A stretch of DNA of 64,000 bases, from the NCBI GenBank assembly GCA_963815775.1, contig CAWFIB010000011.1, forward strand, positions 157,099 through 221,098. Direction: 5' to 3'. The DNA is from CAVVDY01 sp963815775. GTDB taxonomy: Bacteria; Acidobacteriota; Terriglobia; Terriglobales; Acidobacteriaceae. The translations under genes were made by a program, and so were the position numbers. Shown one piece after another: positions 19,101 to 28,376 of this stretch. Position 1 is the first letter of the stretch; each line of letters opens with the position of its first letter. A model generated the notes under the pieces. It had not been told where the DNA came from. It did no database searches and worked only from the letters and a program-made list of their open reading frames with translations.

Positions 19101-19254
19101 CGCCGCGCTGGCAACCGGAATCGGCTCGTCGACGCAAAAGCCTTTCGCCATCGTCATCGTGGCAGGTTTGATCTCTCGCCTCTTCATCGGCTTTTTCGTC
19201 AACCCAGTGTTGTACCTGATGGTCGCCCGTGAGGGAGATGTGCTTCAGGTGTAG
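16170..19254 (+). pseudogene. Heavy-metal RND pump, CzcA/CusA family, with one-base frameshift
   Basis: The pump is split over two frames. The first part (16170 to about 16535) gives a normal N-terminus with the first membrane helix and the segment FERMAQAELPAG. The second frame then takes over with GVTPVMAPLFSPSG and runs to 19254. Removing one G from the GGG at 16533-16535 restores a single frame of 1,027 residues, the usual length for HME-type RND proteins. The transmembrane-4 motif DFGIIIDGTVVMVEN holds the acidic proton-relay residues of CzcA-like (Zn/Co/Cd/Ni) rather than CusA-like pumps. All twelve helices and both periplasmic loops appear present. It is either a recent inactivation or an uncorrected base in a G-run. 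Confidence 0.9.
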
Positions 19255-19476
19255 GAGTTAAGCGCACCGCCCGCGGCCCGATTCGCCGGATGGCGCTGCA
19301 AGCCGGCTCCGGTGCTATTTGGATAGTTAAGATGTCTCGCGACTAGACTTTTGGATAGCCCGCATGCCTCACCCTGCCTTTTTCTTAAGTCCCTGACCTT
19401 CAGATAAAGTTCAACATCGCGCAGTAAGACAACTACTTACTGCGCTCCGACAGGGCGATCAGGAGTATGCCTGGAA

Positions 19477-20736
19477 GTGGTCTTTGATTTGCAAGAACGT
19501 ACACCTGCATTTTCAGCAGCCGCTACTTTGGGGAAGCTGCCGAGACGCTGTCTCAACCCTTCGTGTGGAGGTTACTTGCCTTACTCCAGTCAGGTTCGCG
19601 TCACAGAAGCCAGTGGGGCAGATGGCCAGCTCAATGTGTCTCTTACTTTGTGGGAGCTATCCGATGTCATAGATGGCGCCGGTCGTATCCATGACAACCA
19701 GACTGATCAGGAAACAGTTTCCGTAGTCACCGGCGGAGGCGTTCCGGTCGGGTTCTCATTTGTGAGTGGTCCGAGTTTCTCCTCCAATCGGAATCATGAC
19801 ATCTCTCTTGCCGCCTACCAGAGCGGTTCGCCAGGGCCTATGTTTCGTTCTGGACGGATGAACACTCTTCCTGCCGGCGCTCCTGGCAACCCCGATGCCC
19901 TGGTCGACGTGATGTTGATTGATCAGCAACGATTCACCATGGCTGAAATCAACGGCATGATCCCGACCCCGATGACCTTGCAAGACGGTACCGTCGTCAA
20001 AACAGTAACCGTTACCTCAGCTCCTCCATCCCGATCGCTGACGCTGGTGGCCACTGGCCCGTATGGCGCGACCACCTACACCTACACGCTTTCATTTACG
20101 ATCGATCCCTGGGATGACGAATTTGATTTGACTCATGTTTTGGGCGCCAATGCCGCCGGTACCGGTTCTATTGTTCTTACAGCAGGATCCGGCGGTGGGC
20201 TGCAAGCGTTTATTGACAACCTGTTTTCCTTTCTGTTCGTAAACAACATTACCAGTCAGGTCCTCACGACGATCACCAGCCGGCTGAATGCTGCGGCAGC
20301 GGCGGCCGGAGCGAGTGCGGCGGCTATGGCCGGCGCGCCCGGCGGATTGCCACCGGGCGTCATACTAGGGATACGTAGTGTCCGGGTCGCGCCGAATGGC
20401 GATCTGGTGATGTCGCCGGCGATCGGGACCTTGGGCTCGATTATCAATAAGTTCCTTGCGACAAGCCCACCGGGACAATCCAAGTGCTTCGTGGCCACCG
20501 CGGTGCACGGCGTCGACTCGCTCGAAGTCGCAACTTTGCGAACATTCCGCGATGAGTCGCTGTTGACAAACGCGCTGGGGCGAGCTGCCGTTGCATTCTA
20601 TGAAAGGATCTCGCCCTGCTTGGCGACCGCGATACGCAGGAGCTCGTTCCTTCGCGCTCTGGCGCGAAGGCTCATCGTTGCTCCGGCGTACGCAATCGCT
20701 CGTCGTTTCCGGAGCCGCAGAATGCCCTCGTTCTGA
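19477..20736 (+). CDS. Protein with CFI-box C-terminal domain
   Basis: A 419-residue protein opening at a GTG (19477), with CAGGAG 11 bases upstream. The first 330 residues are rich in beta-prone Thr, Val and Ser and contain no enzyme motif I recognise. An Ala-rich helix (AAAAAGASAAAMAGAPGG) precedes the tail. The C-terminal ~80 residues match the CFI-box pattern: KCFVATAVHG, then ATLRTFRDESL, GRAAVAFYERISP and a basic end. That box is found at the end of many unrelated bacterial proteins and is thought to be a sorting or processing element, with the Cys as key residue. No N-terminal signal peptide is obvious, which is odd for a sorted protein; the true start may be misjudged. Confidence 0.65.
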   Translation: MVFDLQERTPAFSAAATLGKLPRRCLNPSCGGYLPYSSQVRVTEASGADGQLNVSLTLWELSDVIDGAGRIHDNQTDQETVSVVTGGGVPVGFSFVSGPSFSSNRNHDISLAAYQSGSPGPMFRSGRMNTLPAGAPGNPDALVDVMLIDQQRFTMAEINGMIPTPMTLQDGTVVKTVTVTSAPPSRSLTLVATGPYGATTYTYTLSFTIDPWDDEFDLTHVLGANAAGTGSIVLTAGSGGGLQAFIDNLFSFLFVNNITSQVLTTITSRLNAAAAAAGASAAAMAGAPGGLPPGVILGIRSVRVAPNGDLVMSPAIGTLGSIINKFLATSPPGQSKCFVATAVHGVDSLEVATLRTFRDESLLTNALGRAAVAFYERISPCLATAIRRSSFLRALARRLIVAPAYAIARRFRSRRMPSF

Positions 20737-20742
20737 GGTTGG

Positions 20743-20787
20743 GGACGCTGACCTTCTGCGACCCCGGCTCCCGGCGTGTCAGCGTCC
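20743..20787. terminator. Inverted repeat between convergent genes
   Basis: GGACGCTGAC (20743-20752) and its exact reverse complement GTCAGCGTCC (20778-20787) enclose 25 bases. It lies between the ends of the CFI-box gene and the maltokinase gene, which converge here, so it may act as a bidirectional terminator. No strong T-run follows. Confidence 0.4.
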
Positions 20788-20812
20788 GCTATTTCCCTCT
20801 GGGCATTTCGGA

Positions 20813-22420
20813 CTAGAGCTGTACCAGGGCGCTGAGAGGGATCCGGACCCACGATGGCCGATTGTTTAATTCATAGCCAAGCTCATATACAGCCTTTTCG
20901 AGCAGGTGGGCCTCGAGGATGGTCGCTGACTCCCGTCGGTCGCGGGGAAGAAATGGGGCCGACTGAGCGGTAGCGAAATAGGAATGCAGGAACACCGCAG
21001 AGACCCAGGTCTTCCAGAAATATGCCCATGGCCGAAAGGTCTCGAGCTGCAAAGGAGCCGCTGTGGATTCGGGTGCGGCGCCCAGCAGCGGCGCATAGGC
21101 GGCATAGTGAAACGATCGCAGCATTCCGGCAACGTCTTGCAAGGGAGACTGCTTTCGGAGTCGCTCCGCGAGAGGTCGCGCCGGTTCACCCTCGAAGTCG
21201 ATGATTACGAAATCGTCGCCGCTGACCAGAACCTGTCCCAGGTGGTAGTCGCCGTGGATACGGGTGCGCAGCGCGGAAAGTTGGCTGTCCGCGAAGCTGC
21301 GGAAGCGCTGTTCCAGTTCCCGCTCCATCTCCAACACCTGCTGCGCCAGGGGCTGGACGTCTGTCGGCAATCCTGGCTGCTGCCTTCGCAGGAGCCGAAG
21401 ATTGCTTTGCATGAGGGCCGACGCGCGTTCCGAGAATGCCTGCTGATCCTGGGTGGCATACGGCTCGGGATCGAATGCCGGATCACCCTGACCGCTGCTC
21501 AACGCCAGATGCAGTTCCGCCGTGCGCTTGCCCAGCAGTTGTGCCGACCCGATGTAATCGCCAATCCGTTGCTTCGCATCCTCCGGGATGCGATTTGCGG
21601 CAAGCTCAATCAAGGAGGAAGAAGGCATGCTCGGAAGGTTTCCCGCTTGCGGCCGGAGGCCCTCGAAATAGTTCGCCACTTTTCGCTTTGTGTATTCCCA
21701 TGCATCGCCCTGATTGCGCACAAAACCCTGTAGCATCGCCATACTCATGCGGGTGCCGTTGTCACCGTGGTATTCCAAATACCCGGCCAGCGGTGGAACG
21801 TTGCGGTAGCTGGTTTTCTCGGTGAGAAAGGTCCCAATTTCAAGGTCCGGGTTGATGCCTTGCTCGACTCGCCGAAACAACTTCAACACCATTCGATCGC
21901 CGTATACGACGGAAGTATTACTCTGCTCCGCCCGCATCAACTTGGGGGTCAACCCGCCCGCAGCTTCTGACGTCAGCTTCTCCAGCGCAGTGGTGTTGAG
22001 TGCGCGTATTTCGCCATGCTCGCCGCGGTAGCGCCGCTCATCACGGATCGCGGTGAGTAGCAACTGGAGGAAGGCCGGATTAGCCGTGCCGTCATAAACA
22101 AACATTCGATTGGAGTCTGCTGCTGGAACTTCCAGATGGGGCGCCGGATTACCGTCCGCTCCCGAAGGGATCGAGGAGGCATCGGCGGCCTGGGTCACCG
22201 GAATGGAATATGTATCGCTTTGCCCTTCATGATAGGCGACGCGCACCAGCAGGAAGAATGTTGCGGTTGCTGCTGTATCGAACGGTACGACATCCAGTAT
22301 CTCGATCGACTGGATTGGCTGCGCCTTGCCGCCAAACCATCGCCGCGCCCGCAGGAACTCGGTGAGCGCCTCCTGCAGCCGGGAAAGGTTGGCACGAAAT
22401 ACATTTTCAGTCGATGACAT
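20813..22420 (-). CDS. mak: Maltokinase (maltose 1-phosphate forming)
   Basis: A 535-residue protein of the Mak/Pep2 family, which phosphorylates maltose with ATP to maltose 1-phosphate, the donor used by GlgE. The aminoglycoside-phosphotransferase-like catalytic signature HGDYHLGQVL is followed by DFVIIDFEGEPARPLAERL, whose Asp residues serve as base and metal ligands. The N-terminal cap starts with FLRARRWFGGKAQPI, typical of Mak. In many bacteria this domain is fused behind TreS; here it is a separate gene at the 3' end of the treS operon, 58 bases after the channel-like gene. A weak GGAAG precedes the ATG at 22420. Confidence 0.93.
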   Translation of the reverse strand: MSSTENVFRANLSRLQEALTEFLRARRWFGGKAQPIQSIEILDVVPFDTAATATFFLLVRVAYHEGQSDTYSIPVTQAADASSIPSGADGNPAPHLEVPAADSNRMFVYDGTANPAFLQLLLTAIRDERRYRGEHGEIRALNTTALEKLTSEAAGGLTPKLMRAEQSNTSVVYGDRMVLKLFRRVEQGINPDLEIGTFLTEKTSYRNVPPLAGYLEYHGDNGTRMSMAMLQGFVRNQGDAWEYTKRKVANYFEGLRPQAGNLPSMPSSSLIELAANRIPEDAKQRIGDYIGSAQLLGKRTAELHLALSSGQGDPAFDPEPYATQDQQAFSERASALMQSNLRLLRRQQPGLPTDVQPLAQQVLEMERELEQRFRSFADSQLSALRTRIHGDYHLGQVLVSGDDFVIIDFEGEPARPLAERLRKQSPLQDVAGMLRSFHYAAYAPLLGAAPESTAAPLQLETFRPWAYFWKTWVSAVFLHSYFATAQSAPFLPRDRRESATILEAHLLEKAVYELGYELNNRPSWVRIPLSALVQL

Positions 22421-22478
22421 AAGGCTTTGCTTCCGACAGTCGAGGCCGTTCGTGAATCAATCAATCGCGCAACCGCAA

Positions 22479-23183
22479 TTAAAGCGGCGAGGGCTCGCGC
22501 TCTCTCTCCTCGGTGCGCTGCTGCTCGAATCGCCGTTCCAGCGCACGTCTTGCCAATTCCTGTCCGCCCAGGCCGAAGGCAATGGCAAGGCTAAACATGC
22601 ACGCACCAAATAGGATGGAGAAAGCGGCCAGAATCGTTTGCTCAGCCAAGCCAAGCTGTTCGAAGGCCATGGCCACCGCCAGGGCGACAATCACAAACTT
22701 CACCGCACCGCTGATCAAGCGTGGCGAACGTGCGTCAGCATTGACCGCGGCCAGCAACGCCGCTCGGGCAAAGAAACTGGCTGCTACGAAACCAAAAAAT
22801 ACGATTAACAGCGCCACCAGAAGATGAGGCAGGTACAGGAAAATCTGTGAGATGTGCTGCTGCAGCCCCAAAATACCCAGGGCGCTGATGCCCAGCAAAA
22901 TAAACCCAATCCAGGCGATCCAGAAGACGAGCCGGGTCAGCAATTCGCTCGACGATGGCAGCGAGGCCTTGCTCAACAGGTGGGCGGTGCCGGCGCTTTC
23001 GGAAAGTTTCTCAAAGCGCACGACCCGTAGGACACCTCGCAGAATCACCTTCAGCACCCAGGCGATGAGAAAGCCCACGGCGATGATGATCAGCATGACA
23101 ATCAATCGCGGGATGAAATGGGCGAAACTGCTCGCCAGTCCGTTCCAAGTCTTGCTCAGTTCGTGAAGGATCATGTCCTTCAT
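22479..23183 (-). CDS. Mechanosensitive-channel-like membrane protein (conserved TM helix family)
   Basis: A protein of about 234 residues starting at the ATG at 23183, with GGGAGGT six bases upstream. It has a first helix LIVMLIIIAVGFLIAWVLKVIL, a second around FWIAWIGFILLGISALGIL, a third ALLIVFFGFVAASFFA and a fourth near FVIVALAVAMAFEQLG. The last is followed by ILFGACMFSLAIAFGLGGQE. This alternation of helix and GLGGQ-like turn is the conserved TM-helix repeat found in MscS relatives that lack the large cytoplasmic cage. Its 5' end overlaps the glycosyltransferase gene by four bases. Placement among trehalose/glucan genes suggests a role in osmotic response, by inference. Confidence 0.8.
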   Translation of the reverse strand: MKDMILHELSKTWNGLASSFAHFIPRLIVMLIIIAVGFLIAWVLKVILRGVLRVVRFEKLSESAGTAHLLSKASLPSSSELLTRLVFWIAWIGFILLGISALGILGLQQHISQIFLYLPHLLVALLIVFFGFVAASFFARAALLAAVNADARSPRLISGAVKFVIVALAVAMAFEQLGLAEQTILAAFSILFGACMFSLAIAFGLGGQELARRALERRFEQQRTEEREREPSPL

Positions 23184-24451
23184 GGTGTACCTCCCTCGTT
23201 CCCGTTCCACAGTTGCAACAGGTAGGGTTTTAGGCGCTCAAAGGTGGCGCCGAGCGCCTCGATTCGCGACTCGACCTCTGTCGGAGCAGCTTGGCTGTTG
23301 GCTGTCAGGAATTCATAGGCTTTGCCGCGGTACAGAGGGGCCAACGCCTGAATAATGTGGTCGCGGCTGATCACGGACTTGTGATAGGCAGCGGCAAACT
23401 CATACACAGTCTTGCCCCAGAGGTCGTCGGGAAAGCGAAATTGATCTTCCCGCAGCGCGGCCGCCGAGTGTAATTCAGCAAGTGTGCCCGGCGTCAAGAT
23501 AGAAGCCAATACCGGTTCCAGGTCAGCCACACCAGACTGAAACATCGCCAGCATGCGCTGCGGATTGATCGGCACCGGATCGCAGGTGATCTCTGCCGGT
23601 GGACCTTCCGACGGCACTGCCTCTGAACCAATGCTGGTCTGCCAAATCGCGTCGGTCTCGAGGAACCGATACATGGTGCCCACGGTCTGCCGCAAGGCCG
23701 GCACAAGGTCTGTGGTCTGGGCCGCAACCTCCTTCTGCCCCAGGAACACCTCATATGGTTTGTAGCCATATGTGAGCGCGGACAAACTCAGCAGCAGCGG
23801 TTCTCCGATCTCTCCCGCGTCGGGCTGCCATAGTTCCTCTTTGGTGAAAAGGTCGGCGCCCAACCGGCCGGAGAAGGCAAAGTTATTGCTGTAGGGCTCG
23901 TGGATGCGCTTGCCCCACAAGGCCCGCACCATGGGAAAAAGCAAAAGCTTGATGAGCAGTCCGTCAAACTTGTGACGGCAATACAAAGGCGTCACCAGGT
24001 CGAAGTCACGCCGATAGACCGGGGCCAGCAGACGCTCCACCCAGTCCGGTGTCACATGCTCGGATGGCGAGACCACGGCGCAGGCTTTGGCCTGCATCAG
24101 GTCGGCAGCAGCAAGAACGGGACGCAGCGCCGAAGGCGTTTGTGTGCCGTTGCCGCAAACGGCTGTAACGGTATGAAAAGTCCGGAGCGATTGCACCGCG
24201 GCATCGGCCGGGAAACTGTTGGAAGCCTGCAGTACCAGCTCGCGGCTACCGTCGCGCGAGCCGGCGTCGGCATTCACCAGAACCGCCCGCTCCCGCGGGA
24301 AGCCCTTCAGCAGCCCCAGGCGTACCGCCTGTATGACCCCGGCGATGGTTTTGGCGTCGTTATGGGTAGGCACCGCGACCAGCAGGTCGACCTCACCCAC
24401 GTTGATCAGCTGCCGAATAAACTCATCCGACAGCACGCTTTCTTCAGCCAA
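23180..24451 (-). CDS. Family 2-like glycosyltransferase
   Basis: About 423 residues. I prefer the TTG at 24451 because AAGGAGA lies seven bases upstream; a longer frame from 24508 would overlap the end of treS. The N-terminal half has a GT-A fold: LLVAVPTHNDAKTIAGVIQA, then VLVNADAGSRDGSREL with the D-x-D-like metal site, and KACAVVSPSEHVTPDW. RIHEPYSNNFAFSG may form the acceptor region. The C-terminal half is helical. It resembles enzymes that build glucosyl- or mannosyl-glycerate-type solutes or elaborate glucans, but the donor and acceptor cannot be stated. Its neighbours, treS upstream by 32 bases and the channel-like gene overlapping downstream, place it in an osmolyte/glucan operon. 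Confidence 0.75.
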   Translation of the reverse strand: MAEESVLSDEFIRQLINVGEVDLLVAVPTHNDAKTIAGVIQAVRLGLLKGFPRERAVLVNADAGSRDGSRELVLQASNSFPADAAVQSLRTFHTVTAVCGNGTQTPSALRPVLAAADLMQAKACAVVSPSEHVTPDWVERLLAPVYRRDFDLVTPLYCRHKFDGLLIKLLLFPMVRALWGKRIHEPYSNNFAFSGRLGADLFTKEELWQPDAGEIGEPLLLSLSALTYGYKPYEVFLGQKEVAAQTTDLVPALRQTVGTMYRFLETDAIWQTSIGSEAVPSEGPPAEITCDPVPINPQRMLAMFQSGVADLEPVLASILTPGTLAELHSAAALREDQFRFPDDLWGKTVYEFAAAYHKSVISRDHIIQALAPLYRGKAYEFLTANSQAAPTEVESRIEALGATFERLKPYLLQLWNGNEGGTP

Positions 24452-24483
24452 AACGCTTCTCCTTGGCGTTGTTGTTGGCCGGC

Positions 24484-26214
24484 TTAGATCCTTCTCAGCC
24501 GGAACCAATAAAACTGATGCGGCCCCATCGTAAGCAGGTAGGGCAGCTCGCCAATGCGCGGAAAAATGTTTCTTCCGAACATCTCAATCGGTAAATAACC
24601 CTTGTAGCGCTGTAAATCGAGTTCCACGGCCTGGGCGGCGCTTGAAAGATTATTCACAACCAGCACCCGGTCGTTGCCGGATTGACGTATGTAAGCCAAC
24701 GCGCGATGATTCGCCGGCTGCAGAAACTCGATGGTGCCGGAGCCAAACGCCGGCGTGGACTTACGGACCGAGATCAGCTGCCGCATCCAGGACAGCAGGG
24801 AGTGGTGGGACCGCTGCTGCGATTCAACGTTGAGGGCCTGATATCCGAAGACCGGGTTCAGGATCAGCGGTGAATACAGGCTTTCCGGGTCGGCCTCGGA
24901 GAAGCCTGCGTTCCATCCTCCGTTCCACTGCATAGGAGTGCGGACGCCGTTGCGGTCGCCCAGGAAGACGTTGTCTCCCATGCCAATTTCGTCTCCATAG
25001 TAAATGATTGGCGTGCCGGGCATCGACATCAACAGGCTGTTCATGAGCTCGATACTTTTGCGGTCATTGTCCAGCAAAGGCGCCAGGCGCCGCCTGATCC
25101 CCAGATTCAAGCGCATCGTCTTGTCTTGCGCGTAGGCATCGTACATGTAATCACGCTCGATGTCGGTCACCATCTCCAGCGTCAACTCGTCGTGATTGCG
25201 CAAGAACAAACACCACTGACAGCTGGGGGGGATTTCCGGTGTCTGCTGCAGGATTTCGACGATGGGCTTGCGATCTTCCAGCTTCAGCCCCATGAACATG
25301 CGCGGCATCAGGGGAAAATGGAAGGCCATGTGGAATTCGTCTTCCTCACCGAAATAGGGCCGCAGGTCCGCCGGCCACTGATTGGCCTCCGCCAACAGCA
25401 TTCTGCCGGGGTATTCGGCATCCAGACGTGCGCGCAATTCCCTGAGGATCGCGTGGGTTTCCGGCAGGTTTTCGCAATTGGTTCCCTCGCGCTCCACCAG
25501 GTAGGGCACTGCGTCCAGCCGGAACCCATCAACTCCGATGTCCAGCCAGAACTTCATGACTCGCCACATTTCCTCACGTACTGCGGGATTGTCGTAGTTC
25601 AAGTCGGGCTGATGACTGAAGAAGCGGTGCCAATAATAGGATTTCGATATTGGATCCCATGCCCAGTTCGACAACTCAGTATCGAGGAAGATGATGCGCG
25701 TTCCATGGTAAGGGACGTCAGTGTCGCTCCACACATACCAATTCCGGCGCGGGTTGTCGCGCGAGCTGCGCGATTCTTTGAACCAGGGATGCTGATCGGA
25801 AGTGTGATTCAGAACAGACTCGACGATAACGCGGATACCGTGCTGGTGCGCGGCATTGAGGAAGGCCTTGAAGTCTTCCAAAGACCCATAATTCTTGTGT
25901 ACCGAATAGTAATCGGCGATGTCATAGCCGTCGTCGCGCAAGGGCGAAGGAAAGAACGGCATGAGCCAGATGGCAGTAATACCGAGCCGCTGCAGATAGT
26001 CCAGCTTTGCGGTCAGGCCCTGGAAATCGCCGATCCCATCTCCGTTGCTGTCATAGAAGGCGCGTACATGCACCTGGTAGATGATCGCCTGCTTGTACCA
26101 GAGGCCCTCCGTATTTGCCAATTGTGTGCCCCCTGCACCGCGAAACTGAGTGTATAGGTTATCGAAGTCTGCAATCGCTTGCACGCGCCCAAAAATCTTG
26201 TCGCAAAGATGCAC
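24484..26214 (-). CDS. treS: Trehalose synthase (maltose alpha-D-glucosyltransferase)
   Basis: A GH13 enzyme that interconverts trehalose and maltose. The N-terminus has LWYKQAIIYQVHVRAF--SNGDGIGDFQG. Catalytic residues lie in GVDGFRLDAVPYL (nucleophile Asp), LLAEANQW (acid/base Glu) and FLRNHDELTLEM (third Asp). IIYYGDEIGMGDN and RTPMQW are also conserved. The frame begins at a GTG at 26214 without a ribosome binding site; a TTG at 26121, preceded by AGGGGG, would give about 545 residues and is an equally good start. There is no fused maltokinase domain; that function is encoded three genes downstream. The promoter must lie in the 160 bases shared with the divergent glgE. Confidence 0.95.
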   Translation of the reverse strand: MHLCDKIFGRVQAIADFDNLYTQFRGAGGTQLANTEGLWYKQAIIYQVHVRAFYDSNGDGIGDFQGLTAKLDYLQRLGITAIWLMPFFPSPLRDDGYDIADYYSVHKNYGSLEDFKAFLNAAHQHGIRVIVESVLNHTSDQHPWFKESRSSRDNPRRNWYVWSDTDVPYHGTRIIFLDTELSNWAWDPISKSYYWHRFFSHQPDLNYDNPAVREEMWRVMKFWLDIGVDGFRLDAVPYLVEREGTNCENLPETHAILRELRARLDAEYPGRMLLAEANQWPADLRPYFGEEDEFHMAFHFPLMPRMFMGLKLEDRKPIVEILQQTPEIPPSCQWCLFLRNHDELTLEMVTDIERDYMYDAYAQDKTMRLNLGIRRRLAPLLDNDRKSIELMNSLLMSMPGTPIIYYGDEIGMGDNVFLGDRNGVRTPMQWNGGWNAGFSEADPESLYSPLILNPVFGYQALNVESQQRSHHSLLSWMRQLISVRKSTPAFGSGTIEFLQPANHRALAYIRQSGNDRVLVVNNLSSAAQAVELDLQRYKGYLPIEMFGRNIFPRIGELPYLLTMGPHQFYWFRLRRI

Positions 26215-26374
26215 CCCGATCGATGCCGCGTTATCAATTTTGTCCGAGTTCGCATCTCAGTATCTGTTGCCCCGGTAACATCCCCACAACCCGGTGTTTG
26301 AGTCATCTGCCTCGAAGGGCATATCATGCTGCGATGATGCCAGGGGACCTTGCGAACATGGAGGATGATCCTGC

Positions 26375-28366
26375 GTGAAGAAGGCTGCGCCACCATCTCG
26401 GGTAGTTATCGAAAATGTCGGACCGTCGATTAACGACGGCCGGTTTCCCATCAAGCGCACCGTCGGAGAATCGGTCAAAGTCACCGCCGATATCTTTGCC
26501 GACGGCCATGACTTGTTGGAAGCCGTGGTGCTGTATTGCTCTGAGCCTGGCAAACAGTGGCAGGAAGTTGCCATGGAACCCCTGGGAAACGATGCGTGGG
26601 CGGGTGAATTCACGGTCGAATCTCTGCATCCGCACTACTACACGGTGCAGGGTTGGGTGGATCGATTCAAAACCTGGCGCCGCGACCTGGAAAAGAAACT
26701 TCAGGCCGGACAAGATGTTGAGGTGGATTTGCTGGGTGGCGCGGAGCTAATAGAACGGGCAGCAGAGCGCGCCGACGGCGACGCGTCGCGCCTGCAGCCC
26801 TGGGCCGCCATATTGCGTTCCGCCGACCAGCCTGCGACCGAACGCGCCCGGCGCGCCCTAAGCGAGGAACTGCGGACCTTGATGCAGCAGCACCCTGACA
26901 AGAGCTATGCCGCGCGGTACGACAAAGAATTGCAAGTGGCCGTGGCGCGCGAGAGGGCGCGTTTCAGTTCCTGGTACGAAATGTTTCCCCGCTCCTGTAC
27001 CTCGGACGCTCAGCAGCACGGCAGTTTTCGCAATTGCGAAGAACGCATGACTTACGTGGCGCGGATGGGATTCGACGTGCTCTATCTTCCACCCATCCAC
27101 CCCATCGGAAGAACCCACCGCAAGGGTAAGAACAATAATCCGGTAGCCACGCCAGGCGAAGTCGGCAGCCCGTGGGCCATTGGAGCAGCAGAAGGTGGTC
27201 ACACGGAAATTCATCCGGAACTGGGGATGCTGGAAGACCTGAAGAGCCTGCAAGCGAAGGCCCAGGAGTATGGTATCGAGCTGGCTTTGGATCTTGCCTT
27301 CCAGGCAACACCTGATCATCCGTGGGTAAAGGAACATCCGGAATGGTTTCGTCATCGCGCGGATGGGACCATCCAATACGCCGAGAATCCGCCCAAAAGA
27401 TACGAAGACATCTATCCCTTCGATTTTGAATCTGAGCAATGGGAAGAGTTATGGCAAGCCCTGAAGGATGTAGTGTTTTTCTGGCTGGAGCACGGCATCC
27501 GAATATTTCGCGTCGACAACCCCCACACCAAGGCGTTTGCCTTCTGGGAGTGGTTGATTGCTGAAATACGCGCACGGTATCCGGATGCCATTTTCCTGGC
27601 GGAGGCTTTCACCCGACCGAAAGTAATGTATAGGCTGGCAAAAGTAGGATTCGATCAGTCCTATACCTATTTCACCTGGCGCAATACCAAGACCGAGCTG
27701 ACGGACTACCTGACTCAACTGACCCAAAGTGAGACGGGTGAATATTTCCGGCCTAATTTCTGGCCTAATACTCCCGATATCCTGCCGGAATATCTACAGT
27801 ACGGTGGACGGGCCGCCTTCGCTGCACGGCTTGTGCTGGCAGCAACGCTATCTTCCAATTACGGAATCTATGGGCCGGCCTTCGAATTGCTGGAGAATGA
27901 GCCAATCGAGCCCGGCCGCGAAGAGTATCTCAACTCCGAGAAGTATGAGATTCGCGCCTGGAAGCTGGACCAGAGCGACACGTTGGCCGACCTGATTGCG
28001 CGCGTCAATCGCATCCGCCGCGAGAATCCGGCGCTGCACTATAACCATAATCTCCGGTTTCACGAGGTCGACAACGACCAGTTGCTGGCATACAGCAAGG
28101 CGACACCCGATTCCAACAATCTGATTCTTGTGGTTGTCAATCTCGATCCATACCACACCCAGTCCGGCTGGCTGCATCTTCCTTTAGAGGAGTTGCGGAT
28201 AGCTCCCGGGCAAACCTTTCAGGCACATGACCTGCTGGGTAACGCGCGCTATTTTTGGCAAGGAGAACGAAACTTTGTTCGCTTGGACACAACCGTAATG
28301 CCGGCACACATTTTCGCCCTCAGGCGGCGCGTCCGCACTGAGCGCGACTTCGACTATTACTTGTAG
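26375..28366 (+). CDS. glgE: Alpha-1,4-glucan:maltose-1-phosphate maltosyltransferase
   Basis: A 663-residue GH13_3 enzyme that transfers maltosyl units from maltose 1-phosphate to the end of an alpha-1,4-glucan. The start is a GTG at 26375 with GGAGG ten bases upstream. The N-terminal beta domain (VVIENVGPSINDGRFPIKRTVGE) and helical insert (ERARFSSWYEMFPRS) are characteristic. GFDVLYLPPIHPIG, IFRVDNPHTK (nucleophile Asp), IFLAEAFTRP (Glu) and FTWRNTKTEL complete the signature. The length matches mycobacterial and streptomycete GlgE. glgB follows after 10 bases, so the two are co-transcribed and form the polymer-building half of the pathway fed by TreS and Mak. Confidence 0.97.
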   Translation: MKKAAPPSRVVIENVGPSINDGRFPIKRTVGESVKVTADIFADGHDLLEAVVLYCSEPGKQWQEVAMEPLGNDAWAGEFTVESLHPHYYTVQGWVDRFKTWRRDLEKKLQAGQDVEVDLLGGAELIERAAERADGDASRLQPWAAILRSADQPATERARRALSEELRTLMQQHPDKSYAARYDKELQVAVARERARFSSWYEMFPRSCTSDAQQHGSFRNCEERMTYVARMGFDVLYLPPIHPIGRTHRKGKNNNPVATPGEVGSPWAIGAAEGGHTEIHPELGMLEDLKSLQAKAQEYGIELALDLAFQATPDHPWVKEHPEWFRHRADGTIQYAENPPKRYEDIYPFDFESEQWEELWQALKDVVFFWLEHGIRIFRVDNPHTKAFAFWEWLIAEIRARYPDAIFLAEAFTRPKVMYRLAKVGFDQSYTYFTWRNTKTELTDYLTQLTQSETGEYFRPNFWPNTPDILPEYLQYGGRAAFAARLVLAATLSSNYGIYGPAFELLENEPIEPGREEYLNSEKYEIRAWKLDQSDTLADLIARVNRIRRENPALHYNHNLRFHEVDNDQLLAYSKATPDSNNLILVVVNLDPYHTQSGWLHLPLEELRIAPGQTFQAHDLLGNARYFWQGERNFVRLDTTVMPAHIFALRRRVRTERDFDYYL

Positions 28367-28376
28367 GAGGCTGCTG

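Noticed and set aside
25126..26157. A 343-codon open frame on the plus strand opposite treS
   Set aside because: It is the antisense of a clearly conserved GH13 gene and shows no homology or ribosome binding site.
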